Source: Hordeum vulgare subsp. vulgare (lineage: Eukaryota > Streptophyta > Magnoliopsida > Poales > Poaceae). Taken from it: a stretch of 64,000 nt of DNA. A program made the position numbers and the translations under genes. Below, one piece after another: positions 1 to 11,647 of the stretch. The notes under the pieces are model-generated. The model made no database searches. It was not told the DNA's origin and saw only the letters and a program-made list of their open reading frames with translations. Numbering within the stretch: the first letter of the stretch is position 1; each line of letters begins with the position of its first letter. Where the stretch lies: contig NC_058520.1 of NCBI RefSeq assembly GCF_904849725.1, positions 324,767,186-324,831,185 on the forward strand, written 5' to 3'.

Positions 1-2317
1 TTTCCAACTTTCATGCATATTTATAACCATTTGGCATGATGTATGCATTGGTTTGCGTGTTGACGTGCTAGGATCATTTTAATTCGTCGCTAGTGATCCG
101 TAGCTCCATTGGAGATGTTCCATATATGTAACAGGATTAGAACAAGACGTAAATTCACGGGAACCATTTTCTTTTGCTGTTTAACAAACATAAAATGTGT
201 ATAGGTCAAATCTGGACAGATTTAGAACGTAACATATGGGGTCAGTTCGGAGATGCTATATGTCGTTTCCGGCCTCATTTAAAATGCCTAGATAGGTAGA
301 TTAATTTGTGCTCACCCCTTGCCATGCTTAACAACATTTAATAATGCCGTGTACCTAATCAATATTAAAGTAAATATTTAAACATGGAGTTCCATCAATA
401 TACAACTCGTTGCATATTGAACTTCACTTGATGTGTAGTGTTTGCGTGATGTGAATTGCCATGAGATGCATATTTGAAACTGATCATGCATCATATGTGA
501 AGTGCATCATTCGTGCATGTGCCGTGGTGAATATTGTGTGTTCATTCTTGTTTCCGGTTTGTTTTGTCTCGATAGAGTACCGCAAGCATGTCGGAATGTG
601 ACGATCCGTTCGACTACGTCGGTTCGTCTGCTTCACGGAGTCATTCTTCTTCCAAGCGAGATCCCAGGCAAGATGACCATTTCCCCAGATATCATTACTA
701 TCATTGCCATGCTAGTTGTTCGTTTCTGTCGCTATGTCTCGTTGCATACCACATGATAAATGTCAGCCTCTCAACTTTGCCATGAAAACCTTCAACCTGC
801 TCACAACCTAGCAAACCACTACTTGGCTATGTTACCGCTTGCTTAACCATGTGTTAGTGTTGCTAGTTGCAGGTGCAGTTGCTTCCATGTGATAACATGG
901 GTTCATTGCTATAGCACCCTATTAAACGCTATTTAATTGAATGCACCTATATACCAGGTAAAAGGTGGAAGGCTTGGCCTTTCTAGCCTGGTGTTTTGTT
1001 CCACCTTTGTCGCCTTAGTTTCGGCTACCGGTGTTATGTTCCATAAATGAGCGCTCCTAACATGCTTGGGGTTATTATAGGGACCCCCTAGATTCTCGTT
1101 TTGGAATAAAGCTTGTCTAGCAAGGCCCAATATTGGTACAATATTTTCCCAACATAATAATCATGTTAATACTGAAAAAACATAGGGCGTCATGAACCCC
1201 AGGAGTAATTGAACATAATACAGGGGGCCGATGCTGATGGTGTTGGTCCCAAATGGTTTGCCCGCGGGGCCATCGCGAGAAAACTCGAGGTTTGGTTCTC
1301 GTAGGTAGTTCCATTCGTTCGTGTCCTGAGAACGAGATACGCGGCTCCTATCGGGTTCGTCGACACGTCGGGCGGCCTTGCTGGACTTGTTTTACCTTTT
1401 GCGAGCGTCTTGTCCGAGGGATTCCGAGGATGCTTTCGGTTATCTCGGGGTTGAGGTTTTCCAATAGGAATCCGAGGAGATCATGGGTTTCCCTGATCGA
1501 GGTCATTCCATCGCAGCGTGTGGTAGTTTGTGATGGACTAGTTGGAGCACCCCTGCAGGGTTAAATTTTTTGGAAAGCCATGCCCGCGGTTATGTGGCAA
1601 CATGGAAACTTTGTTTAAGACCGGTTCTAGATAACTTGAAGTTAACTTAACTAAAACTTGCCAACTGAGTGCGTAACCATGATTGTTTCTTTTGCGAGTT
1701 CCTTCTACGATCGAGGACACGGTGGGGTTATGTCTGATGTAAGTAGGTGTTCAGGATCATTCATTTGATCATCAGTAGTTCACGTCCGATGTGCATAGAT
1801 CTTCCCCCTCTTTATTCTTGCACTCGTAAGTTAGCCACTAAATAAATGCTTAGTTGCTTGCTGCAGCCTCACCACTTAACCATACCTCACCCATTAAGCT
1901 TTGCCAGTCTTGATACCTTTAGAAATGAGATTGCTGAGTCCCTGTGGCTCACAGATTACTACAACACAAGTTGCAGGTACACGTAAAGGGTTACTTGACG
2001 CGAGCACATTGATTGTTCATTTGGAGTTTCTTCTTCTTCTTCATCGATCTAGGATGGGTTCCAGGCCGGCAGCCTGGGATAGCAAGGATGGACGTCGTTA
2101 TTTTATCATTTGTTTTCATCTGTAGTCGGGCCCTGCTCTTCTTCATGATGTATGTATGTATTGAAATGATGTGACTCTGATGTAGCATGTGGCGAGTGTA
2201 AGCCAACTCTTTATACTCATCTTTTCAGTACATGTACTTGTAACGATATCCATTCTTGTGAAATGACGAGATGCCCTCGTGCTAAAATAAGGATAGGACC
2301 GCATCTTGGGTGTTACA
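1..2317 (+). mobile_element. Element F: 3' portion of a long (~4.4 kb) LTR, gypsy-like, noncoding
   Basis: The stretch has no credible gene. Its last bases (GCATCTTGGGTGTTACA) form a TG...CA-type LTR end at 2,317, directly before GC-rich sequence of another element. It is homologous along its length to the inverted solo LTR J (23,082-27,618): the blocks around 1,520-1,575 and 1,930-1,980 can be read in J's reverse complement. Positions 380-1,378 also match the end of H (41,880-42,888). From H and F together the full LTR is about 4.4 kb, so some 2.1 kb lie left of the window. It is a solo LTR or a 3' LTR; the flank needed to decide is missing. Family not named with certainty; gypsy-type is inferred from the size and the TGTRACA ends. 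Confidence 0.75.
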
Positions 2318-3964
2318 CCCCCCGGGCACCAGCATCCCCACGGTTGCTTCAGGATGCTTCGGGGGCTCGTGGGGCTCGACGACCAAGTCCAGGGAGACCG
2401 CCCCATGAGCCTCCTCCTCCCAACTGTAGACGGCGACGTGCCGACGAGAGCAGGCGGGGAGTCGGGAGTCGCCTTCGGCTTGACGACCATCTTCTTCCTC
2501 TTGGCCCCCGGCGAGACGACATCCCTGGATGTCAAGTAAAAAGGAGTAAATCAGCCAAGCACAGACAATAGACACACATGGCGTGCCGAAGAAGGTAAAT
2601 TACTCTTCGACATCGCGCCATCTCTTCCTCCTCTCCGCCAGGGCGACAACAGAGATGACAGGGCTCCAACAGAAGGAGGCGAGCTCGACGCCTTGGATCT
2701 CCCGCCGGAAGAGGCGGGGTGCGCCGGGGACGGCTTAGCTCCGAGCTTCCGAGAAGCAAGCATGCATGCAGACCGCGTGGTGCGCGGGGTCGGCCCATGC
2801 CCCATGGAGGCCCTGGCCAGGCGCGAGGCGGTCCCGACGGAGGTAGCACCAGTGGCGTCATCATCCTCGAGCTCGCACAGAAGGACGGATTGTGACAGGA
2901 GAGGCACGCTCGCCGCGCGGTCGTTGACGGTCTTCTCCGAGTCCCCTTCACCGAAGGTGTCGCCGAATGACACCTCCACCGGACCGGAGCCCTCAGCCGG
3001 GAGGAGCCCCCGCTCGTTGAAGACAGGCATCACAGCGACCAGGCCAGCTCGGTCGTCACGGCGGTAGAACGGACCCAGGGCCGTCGGAAGGTCGCCAGGG
3101 TCCCCACCTAGCAAGATCGCCACGGCCCTACTCACGTCCTCAGTGGGGAGGTCTCGGGAGCGGAGCCGGAGCTCGTCGTCACCAGCCCGGTACTCCCATA
3201 GGGGCCTGGAATGTGCGTGGAGAGGCGCCAGGCGCTGCGCCAGGAACTCCTTCACTATCATTCCCCCAGGCGTTGTCGCGGGAAAAGAACTCCAGCATGG
3301 GTTCAGTCCGAGGGTTAGAGAGCTTCGCCGAGCTCCACACGGAGGTCCTGTCCGGCAACTCCTTCGGCTCCTCCAGCCGGGGGTTGGCATCCTTGAGGCA
3401 CATAAGGACCCAGCGGTGCCTGAAGTTCTCCACCTTCTTCCCAGCCTTCAAGGGCACGTTGCCGCTTTGGGCCGCCACGAAGGAGACACATGCCGACAAA
3501 TAAGCGCCATCGTGCAGGCACAAGCTGAAGAAGTGGCGGAGGAGGGCAACCGAAGGCTGCACGCTAATGAAAGCCTCGCAGTAGTAAGCAAAGATGGACA
3601 GAAGCAAGATGGAGTTGGGCTGGAGATGAAGGGCTTGGAACCCATAGTGGTCCAAGACAGCGGTGAAGAACCAGGAGAAAGCCGACACCAGCCCAGCGTA
3701 AATACTCTGAAGGAAGAAGGGGTATACTGCCCCACGCCCGGGTCGCTCCTCTACGGCGCCAGACCAGATCAGGGTTCGCCCAGGCTCGCTGGACTCGGCC
3801 ACGGTCCATGGAACCATGGGAACGAGATCCGTGTCCTTGGAGAGGGCGCAGTCCACGAGCGAAGAAGACGGGGTTGGACCGTGCCCCACTGGCTTCTGCT
3901 TGCCGGCGGGCGCCGTTGCTGAACTGGTAAGGAAGAATGTGGCGATGGATCTGGGGGACGCTAG
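2318..3964 (-). pseudogene. Element E antisense ORF: 'putative gypsy type transposon' protein, broken
   Basis: The minus strand encodes a protein resembling the plant family annotated as 'putative gypsy type transposon' (Pfam Transposase_28 as I remember it), typical of Tat-lineage Ty3/gypsy elements, where it lies antisense to gag-pol near the 3' LTR. The conserved block (about 3,521-3,724) contains YPFFLQSIYAGLV, HYGFQALHLQPNSILLL and SVALLRHFFSL. A frameshift near 3,280 moves the reading into a second frame, which continues with EFLAQRLAPLHAHSRPLWEY and an acidic, proline-rich tail. The expected start near 3,962-3,964 reads CTA instead of ATG. The C-terminal part is cut by F at 2,318. Its orientation opposite to E's LTR fits this ORF type. 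Function is unknown; no catalytic site is visible. Further small frame changes are likely below 2,700. Confidence 0.7.
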
Positions 3965-4152
3965 TTGGAGTTGAAAGACCAAAGAGGAAGGGTGAGTAGG
4001 GAAGAAGGAAAGCAATAAGGCACCGAAGCTGCAAGTAGGGCATCTAATAATGGGGGCAGAGATAGAGGACAAGGAGGACCCGACACCAGCTGCGTGACGC
4101 CCGAGGCTCCGCCCCGAAGCCAACACGAGCACTCCGCAGTCCAGGGGGCTAC
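3965..4152 (+). other. Element E 3' untranslated spacer with polypurine tract
   Basis: Short noncoding stretch between the antisense ORF and the 3' LTR of E. The tract CCAGGGGGCTAC at 4,141-4,152 sits directly before the LTR start and is the likely plus-strand primer (PPT). No other signal seen. Confidence 0.6.
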
Positions 4153-5025
4153 TATCGGCATTTTGGGAATGGGGGTACCCAGACCTGCCGGCCAGTGGCC
4201 CAGGGAGGACCCACCTCACCGAAACAAACCAACGGGCCCGACACCATTCAGGGTAAGGCCTTCGTGAGGGGCCAAGCCTCATGAGGAGGAGCAGTGTCAA
4301 GACCCGCACGGGCCTCCTGACCACCCCTCCACAGCGGCGGATATTCTGAGGCAAGGCCAGGCCAAAGGAGTCAAGGGTGATGCCAGGAGGACAGGCGAGC
4401 AGCAGATGGAAGGGCGGGGTAGTTTCCCCTTTGCTGCAAAGGAGGCGGGAGCGTACTAGGGTCCCAAAGGCATCTTCCTAAGGTTTCCCTTCTGGTGCAA
4501 CGAAGCCGCCACCGCCTGCCAGTAGGGCAAACGTCATCCTCGGGCCCGTCCCTGCAACGCGGACAGTTACTTTGCAGGCGAAGACCACCTTTGGGCAGGG
4601 GAGCATGTTCCCCTGTTCCCCTTCAAAATTGGCCGTTGTGGGATCCCTTCCCGCCGAAGCTATAAGGGAAGAGGACCCGGGCCTCCGCTATTAATAGAGA
4701 GGGTAGGATACTTGAGATAGGAAGTTCATTTTCGAACCGTAGAGCAATACACCAAGCCACTTGTCCTCCGGAGGCTCGAGAGCACTTTACTCGTTCATCC
4801 ACCAGCTCCGCGAGAGGCAATCCACCAAAAGCAGGAGTAGGGTTTTACGCTTCGTAGCGGCCCGAACCTGCGGTAAACCGTTGTGTTCTGTGCTACCCTC
4901 GCCATCGAGTTAGTCCTTCGTCGTTTCCATCGAGTAGTGGGCTAGGCGAGGCTGAGCCGGGAGAGATATTCATAAACTCCCAAGTGTTTGAATCCTTATG
5001 GTTTTGCAGAGCCCGAAATCTGACT
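4153..5025 (+). mobile_element. Element E 3' LTR (Ty3/gypsy, Tat-like)
   Basis: The LTR starts with TATCGGCATTTTGGG (TGTCGG expected, one change) right after the PPT. It contains a TATA-like AGCTATAAGGG near 4,660, followed by a transcript-leader-like region (CTATTAATAGAGAGGG) and the CGTAGCGGCCCGAACCTG block common near the 3' end of such LTRs. The right end is placed at about 5,025, in GAAATCTGACT, by the expected CCGACA-like terminus, and is uncertain by tens of bases. The plus orientation is opposite to the antisense ORF at its left, as expected for this element class. Confidence 0.6.
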
Positions 5026-6395
5026 GATCCTCCGCCTCGACCACCACCAATCATGTCTATGAGGAACATGGACAAGAACTACTAGATTATGTTGGACCAC
5101 AAGCCCCTCGGCTAGTGACTGCCCATAACAAGTTCCCACTCTCTTCACCTTTGCCATGAGCATCGTGCTTATGTGATGCTTGGAGAATTATGTTATCATC
5201 CTCATGGATGACATACTTATTTATCCAATAAGAGGAGGAGAAATTTAGTCCTGTTTGAACAAGCCCCAGGAATGCTGATCGCCAGGCCCCTCAAGAGCAA
5301 GGTGTTATTTCGAGGGGATGGGCTCCTTAACACAATCTCCAAGCAGCAGAAGTCAATCCTTCCCAACACAAGGCAAAGAACCAAAATTGTTGGGAAACCA
5401 CGACGATGAACAAGAAGCAGTAGAAGTCGACCACCGCTTGTGCGCTAACTACATCAACGATGTCAAGAAGCCTCAACAACTCAAGCCGATGAAGCCTTTG
5501 GACATCAACGAAAATTAGAGAGCCCTTCTTGGTCGAAATCAAGGACAAGAATCCTAATTGGATCATGGTGAACACATGCCAACAGTGATTCACCCCGCCT
5601 GCCGAGCATCATACCTTAGGGATTGGATGTATGGTCTATACTCTTGCGTAGCCTGCTCATCTTGGAACCCTCGCGAACCTTCCTAGACAGCAGAACCCAT
5701 TCGAGGTGCTGAGTCTCCGAGCTTAGACTCATGGACGAGACCCAAACTAGACCTTTTGCAAGAAGCTACAAAGAGGCTAGAAGACCAAACGTTCGAAGAC
5801 ACACCGGAAGCATGCATCCGTGACGACAACGACCGATAGCGAGAGATGAATCAAGCACATACAGGGGTAACTTACTCATGCGGAAGGTCTCGATGAAAGC
5901 CTTCGAAGACCCACTACAACACCGTCAAGGATGAATACCACCTACGGCCGTAGTTCACGTGCCTTAAGGGAGTCAAGGACTTTCCTGTCGACAGGGAGAT
6001 ACAGAAGGACCATGACCCTTATATTCTATCGGGAGACATCTAGGTGTCACTAACCAACATGCGCAGCCCCAGGACCAGCACCCAGACACGCTACCTTGCC
6101 ATGTATTCCAACATTCAAATACACGTGCAAGCCAAAACCTTGCAGGAACTTGGTTCACCAAAACCTTTACCCTTATTCAATCCTAGCTTACTGCAAGAAC
6201 CCCAATCATGTTCATACAAAGATGAGCAAAGCATTCAAAGTTGCATCATCAAGCACTTGAAGATCCACATGGGCAACCACATCGAAGAAGGAGCAACATG
6301 GGGACGTGAAGACTACCTCCAACCCAAGATTTTGTATCTTCTCACTTCCTAGCCTAGAAATATCAAGGATGAGATTTTCTTAAGGGGGTAAGGTC
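5026..6395 (+). pseudogene. pol: Element D interior: heavily decayed gypsy (chromovirus-like) pol remnant
   Basis: Two short readable pieces identify this region. Near 5,190-5,240 a frame gives YVIILMDDILIY followed by an early stop, like the reverse transcriptase active-site strand (consensus F/Y-x-D-D). At 6,236-6,350 a frame gives HMGNHIEEGATWGREDYLQ, like the C-terminal chromodomain tail of Tekay/Del-type chromoviruses. Between them only fragments and stops are seen, so most of pol is deleted or unrecognisable. The polypurine tract AAGGGGGTAAGG at 6,382-6,393 ends the region just before the 3' LTR. The junction with E at about 5,025 is approximate. Confidence 0.55.
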
Positions 6396-9300
6396 TGTCA
6401 CACCCTGTGTTTTGACTCTCGTAGCTACACTACCTTATCTCAAAAATTAGGTCTAGTTAATTTTTTATGACTGTATGTGATGCGTGATGTGATTGCTGCT
6501 TTCTTGCTTGTTTGCCTATGTTTAAATCCCAATGTTCCTTCTACTCTCCAGACCCACCTCCTTGACAAAAATCCTTGCCTAATGATCATGCAATGTCTAT
6601 AGGACCACAAACTATTTTTACCAAAAAACATTTACTTGATTTAACCAATCAAAAACCCGTGAGATGGGATTTGGACTACAAGTCCCCAAATTAGGGAATT
6701 TGTTTTGCTCCAATTTTTTTATTTGAATCCCATTATCAAAAAGACTTCCTAAAACCACAATATTATTATTTTAAAATTTATTTTTCTATTTTATTTAAAT
6801 ATCTTTCTTTGAGGCCAAAAATGGCCCCTTATGATGGAAAGTTATTTTTGTTGCCTCAAAAATATTTGACAAAATTTAGGGAAACTCACTGAACATATAT
6901 ATTCCATATATAAGAGTTTCAACACATGGTCATGTTCAAAATATTAGGCAAAACCCTTCGGAACCTTTCTGCTTATTTCAACTTTTAGAATATTTCTCTA
7001 AGAAATACTATCAATAAATTCGAGTAAAACTCTAGCATGTCACGCATGTTATATTTGGTGATCTTGGTAAGTTTCATCTCAATCCAAGTTAATTTGATTC
7101 ACCTAAATATTCCAAAAACCCTATTTGTCTAGATCCAAGCTTGAGGAACTCTACATTGCCAACTGTCTCAAATTGTGCTCAAATTTGGTGGACATCTTCT
7201 GATACTCCAATAATGCATCCACACCAAGTGGTGCATCAAGGAGAATATATGATCTTGTCCCAAACCTTTCAAAATCTTCTCTGCTGATTTCTAGGATTGG
7301 GAAACCTTATATTGTGAAGTTTCTCCAATTGGTCCCAAAATTTTTGGGAATGCTCTAATGCTCAAATAATGCCACCACACCAAATTTTGGACCAGTGGGA
7401 ATTTATTTAAATGGTTTTATATGAAAAAAATCATTTTTGCCCATTTCCGCTGTTTTTCAAGTCTACATTGGAAACTTTCTCCATAAAATCATCAATTTGG
7501 TGCACAAGGGCCTATCATGTGATCCTGTTAAGTTTCATAGCAACTGGAATCCATTTGGTAGCCCTAACATCCATCAAACACCTTCTGCCCACTTACCAAA
7601 GTTGCTACTTTGGCCCCTTCCACTAATCTCCTTGAGCTCTAATTTTTACCACAACTCTCTATAGCCCCCTTTTACCTCTAGTGATTTTGCCATCTCCTCT
7701 CGTCAATTATTGGAGGGTAACTCCATCTCCCCACCTCTCCTTTTTACCTTGGCAACACTATTTTTACCCCTCTTGCTATACTTCTGCTCAAGGCAATGCC
7801 CCCACATCTTTCCACAACATATCTAGTATGCTAGTGCATCATTCCAAACCAATATATGGCATTCTCATGTGGGAAATATGAGCAGCCCCTGTGAAACGTG
7901 TTTTTTGCAGAATTTTGACCTTCAACTGCAACTATTAGCTACACACCTCTCCTTGATCTGAAATTAGCAGTCTCGTAGTCCTTCCATACATAATTCTACT
8001 AGACATGGTTTCATCCCAAGATACCCCCTTTGAAATTCACTTTTGCTAACCCCAAGTTTCCTGTTGCAAACTTAACCACACATGAAACCCCACCTACCCT
8101 GCTCCATATTCAACCAAACTCCCCCATCACTCTCTAGACAACATGCCTTGCATGCTTGACACCTTGGTCTGGCCATGGACATGTAGTCGGGTGGTGAAAA
8201 CCTCCCTAGCATGCAGAAATGGTGCTCTGCACCTTGTTTTCTTCCTCCAGCCCATGTCCAGCTGTTGCAGGATGTCTCAGCGCACCGCACAGCCTCCTTT
8301 AACTAGTCCTGCCCATCCCCGACACGAGTAAGAGGCCAAGATGGCTCTGGCGCGCGTGCTCCCTCGTGCCCGGAGCACCCAGGAGCATGCGGGCTCCACT
8401 CGGCTACCCCCTACATTTGAGGCCTCCCTGATCCCACTATTGCTCCCCCTTGCTCTATCTTCCTCCTAATCGCCTCCTTGGGCTCCTCCCTTTCCCTTCC
8501 AGTTCTGCAGTGGCGGAAATGGCCGACGCAATGGCCGGTGGCCCCTGGCAAATTGAAACGCCCCGAGCCCCCTTCTTCCCCTTGAGTTCGCCATGTTCTC
8601 CTGGAGCTTGTGTGACTTCTTCCCCTATGCTCCCTTCCCTCCTTCTGGTAGCCGAAGCGCCCTCTCCGTGCCCGGCCTTCAACGGCCACAGCCTCAGTCA
8701 TGGCCCTCTTTTCCCCGACGAGGACAGGGCCCAGGGCGGTGCGACCCCTTCCCCAAGAGCGTCGGTCGCAGGGTGTCGCCAGTAGTGGCCGGAGCCACCA
8801 GGGATGGTGCCGGCGAGCGTCAGCCATGCCTCCTCCATTATCCCTGATCGGGCGGGAGGTAGAAGACATGCCTGACAAGCGGGGCCCACTTGTTGGCGAC
8901 TCAGCCAGTCGGGCCCGCCCCGTTAAGTGGAAGCGCCCCAGCGTCGCTGTATTTCTCCATGTCGGAAGCGCATTCAGCGCAGTGTGCCTTCGGCGTGGCT
9001 AGTTCCCTTGCCAGACCGAGCCACTCGGCCGGCCCGAGGCCTATCTTGCGCCCAGGGCGATCATAGCCCCTCGGTTATAATTTACTTCCCCTTTTTTTCC
9101 TTTTTACCACAAATTTCAAAATTCATAACTAATTCAAATCAATTCCAAAATTGTTGATTCAAATTTCTATAGATTCCTAAAATCAAGACCTATCAAGATA
9201 TGTGCTTTGCACATTTTTCCAGAAAGCTTTTCTCCATTGTTTCACTTAAAGTTCAACTTTGAATATTTCAGACCAACTTTGTAAAGATTCTAGAGAGCTC

Positions 9301-9657
9301 AAATCAACTCCAAATGGAGTGATTCCAATTTCCAGAGGCTTATAAAATCTCGATCTAATTTTATAGCATTAGTCAACATTTTTCTCTGCCTTATTTCTGT
9401 TGCATCAAATAAATAACACCTATTCCTATTTATCCCATATGGTAAAACCTCTAGAATATTCTTATCAACTCCAAATCTAGTGAAACAACTTCCTAAATAA
9501 TTCTGAAATCATGCGCTATCAATGAGTGTCTTTAGTCATTTTTAGCAGAATATTTTCTGTAGACTCTTCACAAGGCCACAAATACCTCCATTTCCACCTT
9601 CCAAAAATCATCTTTGATCCAACCCCATTAGAGCCACCTTAAATATTTTTCTTATGA
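6396..9657 (+). mobile_element. Element D 3' LTR, first segment (interrupted by C)
   Basis: Starts TGTCACACCCTGTG directly after the PPT. It runs until element C, which inserted at 9,658 and duplicated TATGA (9,653-9,657). It resumes at 19,135. The first 1.7 kb is AT-rich, the stretch 8,140-9,080 is GC-rich like an LTR leader region, and the rest is AT-rich again. No real gene is present; open frames in the GC-rich part are chance. Joined length is about 4.96 kb, long for an LTR. Confidence 0.7.
9653..9657 (+). repeat. Target-site duplication of C, left copy (TATGA)
   Basis: TATGA directly before the left LTR of C; the same five bases follow the right LTR at 19,130-19,134. Confidence 0.85.
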
Positions 9658-11174
9658 TATAGGATCGAAAGTATGTCTAGTGGGGGGGGTGATTAGACTA
9701 CTTGACAAGATAATTTTTTGCCTTTTCCCAATTTTACTTGAGAGGCAGCTACAATAGTTATAACAAGTCAAGTACAGCCTACACACGCATTCCTAATAGT
9801 ATAGAAGCGGAAAGTAAACATGCAAGTGTAAATAGAGGAGTAATGTAGGGAGATCGAACGCATGAGGTTGACACAACAATTTTTGCCGTGGTTCCAATAT
9901 GTGGTGCTATCGTACGTCCATGTTAGTGGAGACTTCAACCCACGAAGGGTAACGACTGCGAGAGTCTATGGAGGTCTCCACGCATGGAGGGTCCACAAAG
10001 AAGCGGCCTTGTCTATTCCACCATAGGTTTCGTCCACGGAGGACTAGCCTTACTCGCGGTAGATCTTCACGAAGTAGGCGATCTCCTTGCCCTACAAACA
10101 TGTTGGTTCAACTCCACAACACGAGGTAGGAGGCTCCCAAGCGACACCTAACCTATCTAGGAGGCACCACCCTGAAAATGGTAATAGATGGGGTAGATTA
10201 ATGAATTCCTTGCTCTTGTGCTTCTAAAGATAGTCTCCTCAACACAAATCACTCTCTCACAGAATACGCATGGGTAGGAGAGGTTGATTTGGTGGAAAGC
10301 AGTTTGGGGAGGCTAGATATCAAGTTTCAAAAGATTGGATTGGAAATCTTCGTCTCAACACATGATTAGGTGGTTCTCTCTCATAAAACAGATCTAGAAA
10401 TGAAGTGTGTGTTCTGAGTGCTTCTCCCACGAATGAGAGGAGGGTGAAGGGGTACATATAGGCAACAACCAAAATCCAACCGTTACACGCAAAAGGGCAA
10501 ACTCGGTGACACCGAAGTTCGAAACTCGGTGGTACCGACTAGCACTCTAGGTGTGAACTTTTGAATCTCGGAGAGACCGATATATACAACTCGGTGGCAC
10601 CGAAAAGGTGACTAATGGTCAGGTGGAAAAACTCTATGGTACCGATACTCAAACTCGAAAATTCCGATCTTGTGTATCTTGGCAACTGAATGTTGGTCAC
10701 ACTAAATTCGGTAGCACCGATGCAGTTTCAGTTGCACCAATTTGGTGGGAATGTCTAGGGTTCTGTCTGAGTGTCAAATTCGGTGGGTCCGATGTGGAAA
10801 TGTTGGTGACACCGAATTTGTGAATGTGGAACTTGATAGAGTGGAAATGTGGGAAAATGACTGAGTGTTTTGGTGGCTAACTTTGAGCATTTGAGCAATC
10901 AGTTCATTTTACTACCTCAGCCCCTTTTAATAGTAATGGCTTTCCTATGGACTAAAAAGTGATTTCTCACAAATACAAAATGAAGAGTCTTCTATCTTAA
11001 AGCTTGATCCAATAATATTCCTTTTCTTGCATCAAAGGAAAATGACTGAGTGTTTTGGTGGCTAACTTTGAGCATTTGAACTTTTCTGAAATATACTTGG
11101 AATACACATTAGTCCAATGATGCATATGTTGTGATCAATTATCAAAACCACCTTAGGGAGTAATTGTGCTTTCA
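9658..11174 (-). repeat. Element C 3' LTR
   Basis: Left end reads TATAGGATC, where the other copy has TGTAGGATC; right end is GTGCTTTCA. It holds the repeated CGGTGnnACCGA palindromes (about 10,499-10,820) and a poly-G run near 9,679. Compared with the other LTR, a segment near 11,037-11,079 has been replaced by a copy of 10,852-10,894 (see findings). Confidence 0.9.
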
Positions 11175-11175
11175 A

Positions 11176-11189
11176 TCTCCCCATTTTTG
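11176..11189 (-). promoter_or_regulatory. Element C polypurine tract
   Basis: On the minus strand the bases read AAAAATGGGGAGA immediately before the 3' LTR, the expected position of the plus-strand primer. Confidence 0.75.
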
Positions 11190-11598
11190 GTAATTGATGA
11201 CAACATATATATGAAAGCCTCGACAAAAGATATAATCAATGATTAGCGTCGACGCTTTGAGAAGTATGTGAAAAGCAAGAGGTCCCCCTAAATTTGTGCA
11301 TTGTTTAAAATTTGCGTTTGAATGCAAATGCACAATCGATTAGGATCATGGGTTACTCTTGCATGTCACATACATCTTGGTGGTGCGTAAAAATAATAGC
11401 AATGCACATGACAGCAACAAGATAAGTGAGTGATCATCACAAGGATAACTAAGAGATGATATCGTCGCATCACATGGGATAAAGCATATGATTAATCACA
11501 TAGATAGGATAAAGTCATCCAACAACCAAAGTTTTTAAAACCAAATGAGAGAAAATAAATTCAAAACCTCACTCGCATACGAAGTCTATGATCTATAC

Positions 11599-11612
11599 CT
11601 TTCTCCCTCTTT
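11599..11612 (-). promoter_or_regulatory. Element C second, internal polypurine tract
   Basis: On the minus strand AAAGAGGGAGAAAG lies just after the second ORF and about 420 bp before the 3' LTR. A related tract stands at the same place in A (36,948-36,960) and B (56,334-56,346). It may be an additional priming site or a conserved 3' UTR motif. Confidence 0.5.
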
Positions 11613-11647
11613 GGCAACAAGTTACCAAAAAGTTCAAAAGTATAGAA

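Noticed and set aside
3143..3922. 259-codon open frame on the plus strand
   Set aside because: Shadow of the antisense ORF of E, which has the recognisable conserved core on the other strand.
5318..5518. A 66-codon host gene or gag fragment
   Set aside because: Isolated, without homology that I can name, inside the decayed interior of D.
8411..9157. Open frames of 60-155 codons on both strands
   Set aside because: GC-rich leader part of the LTR of D; no protein resemblance, and frames overlap in both directions.
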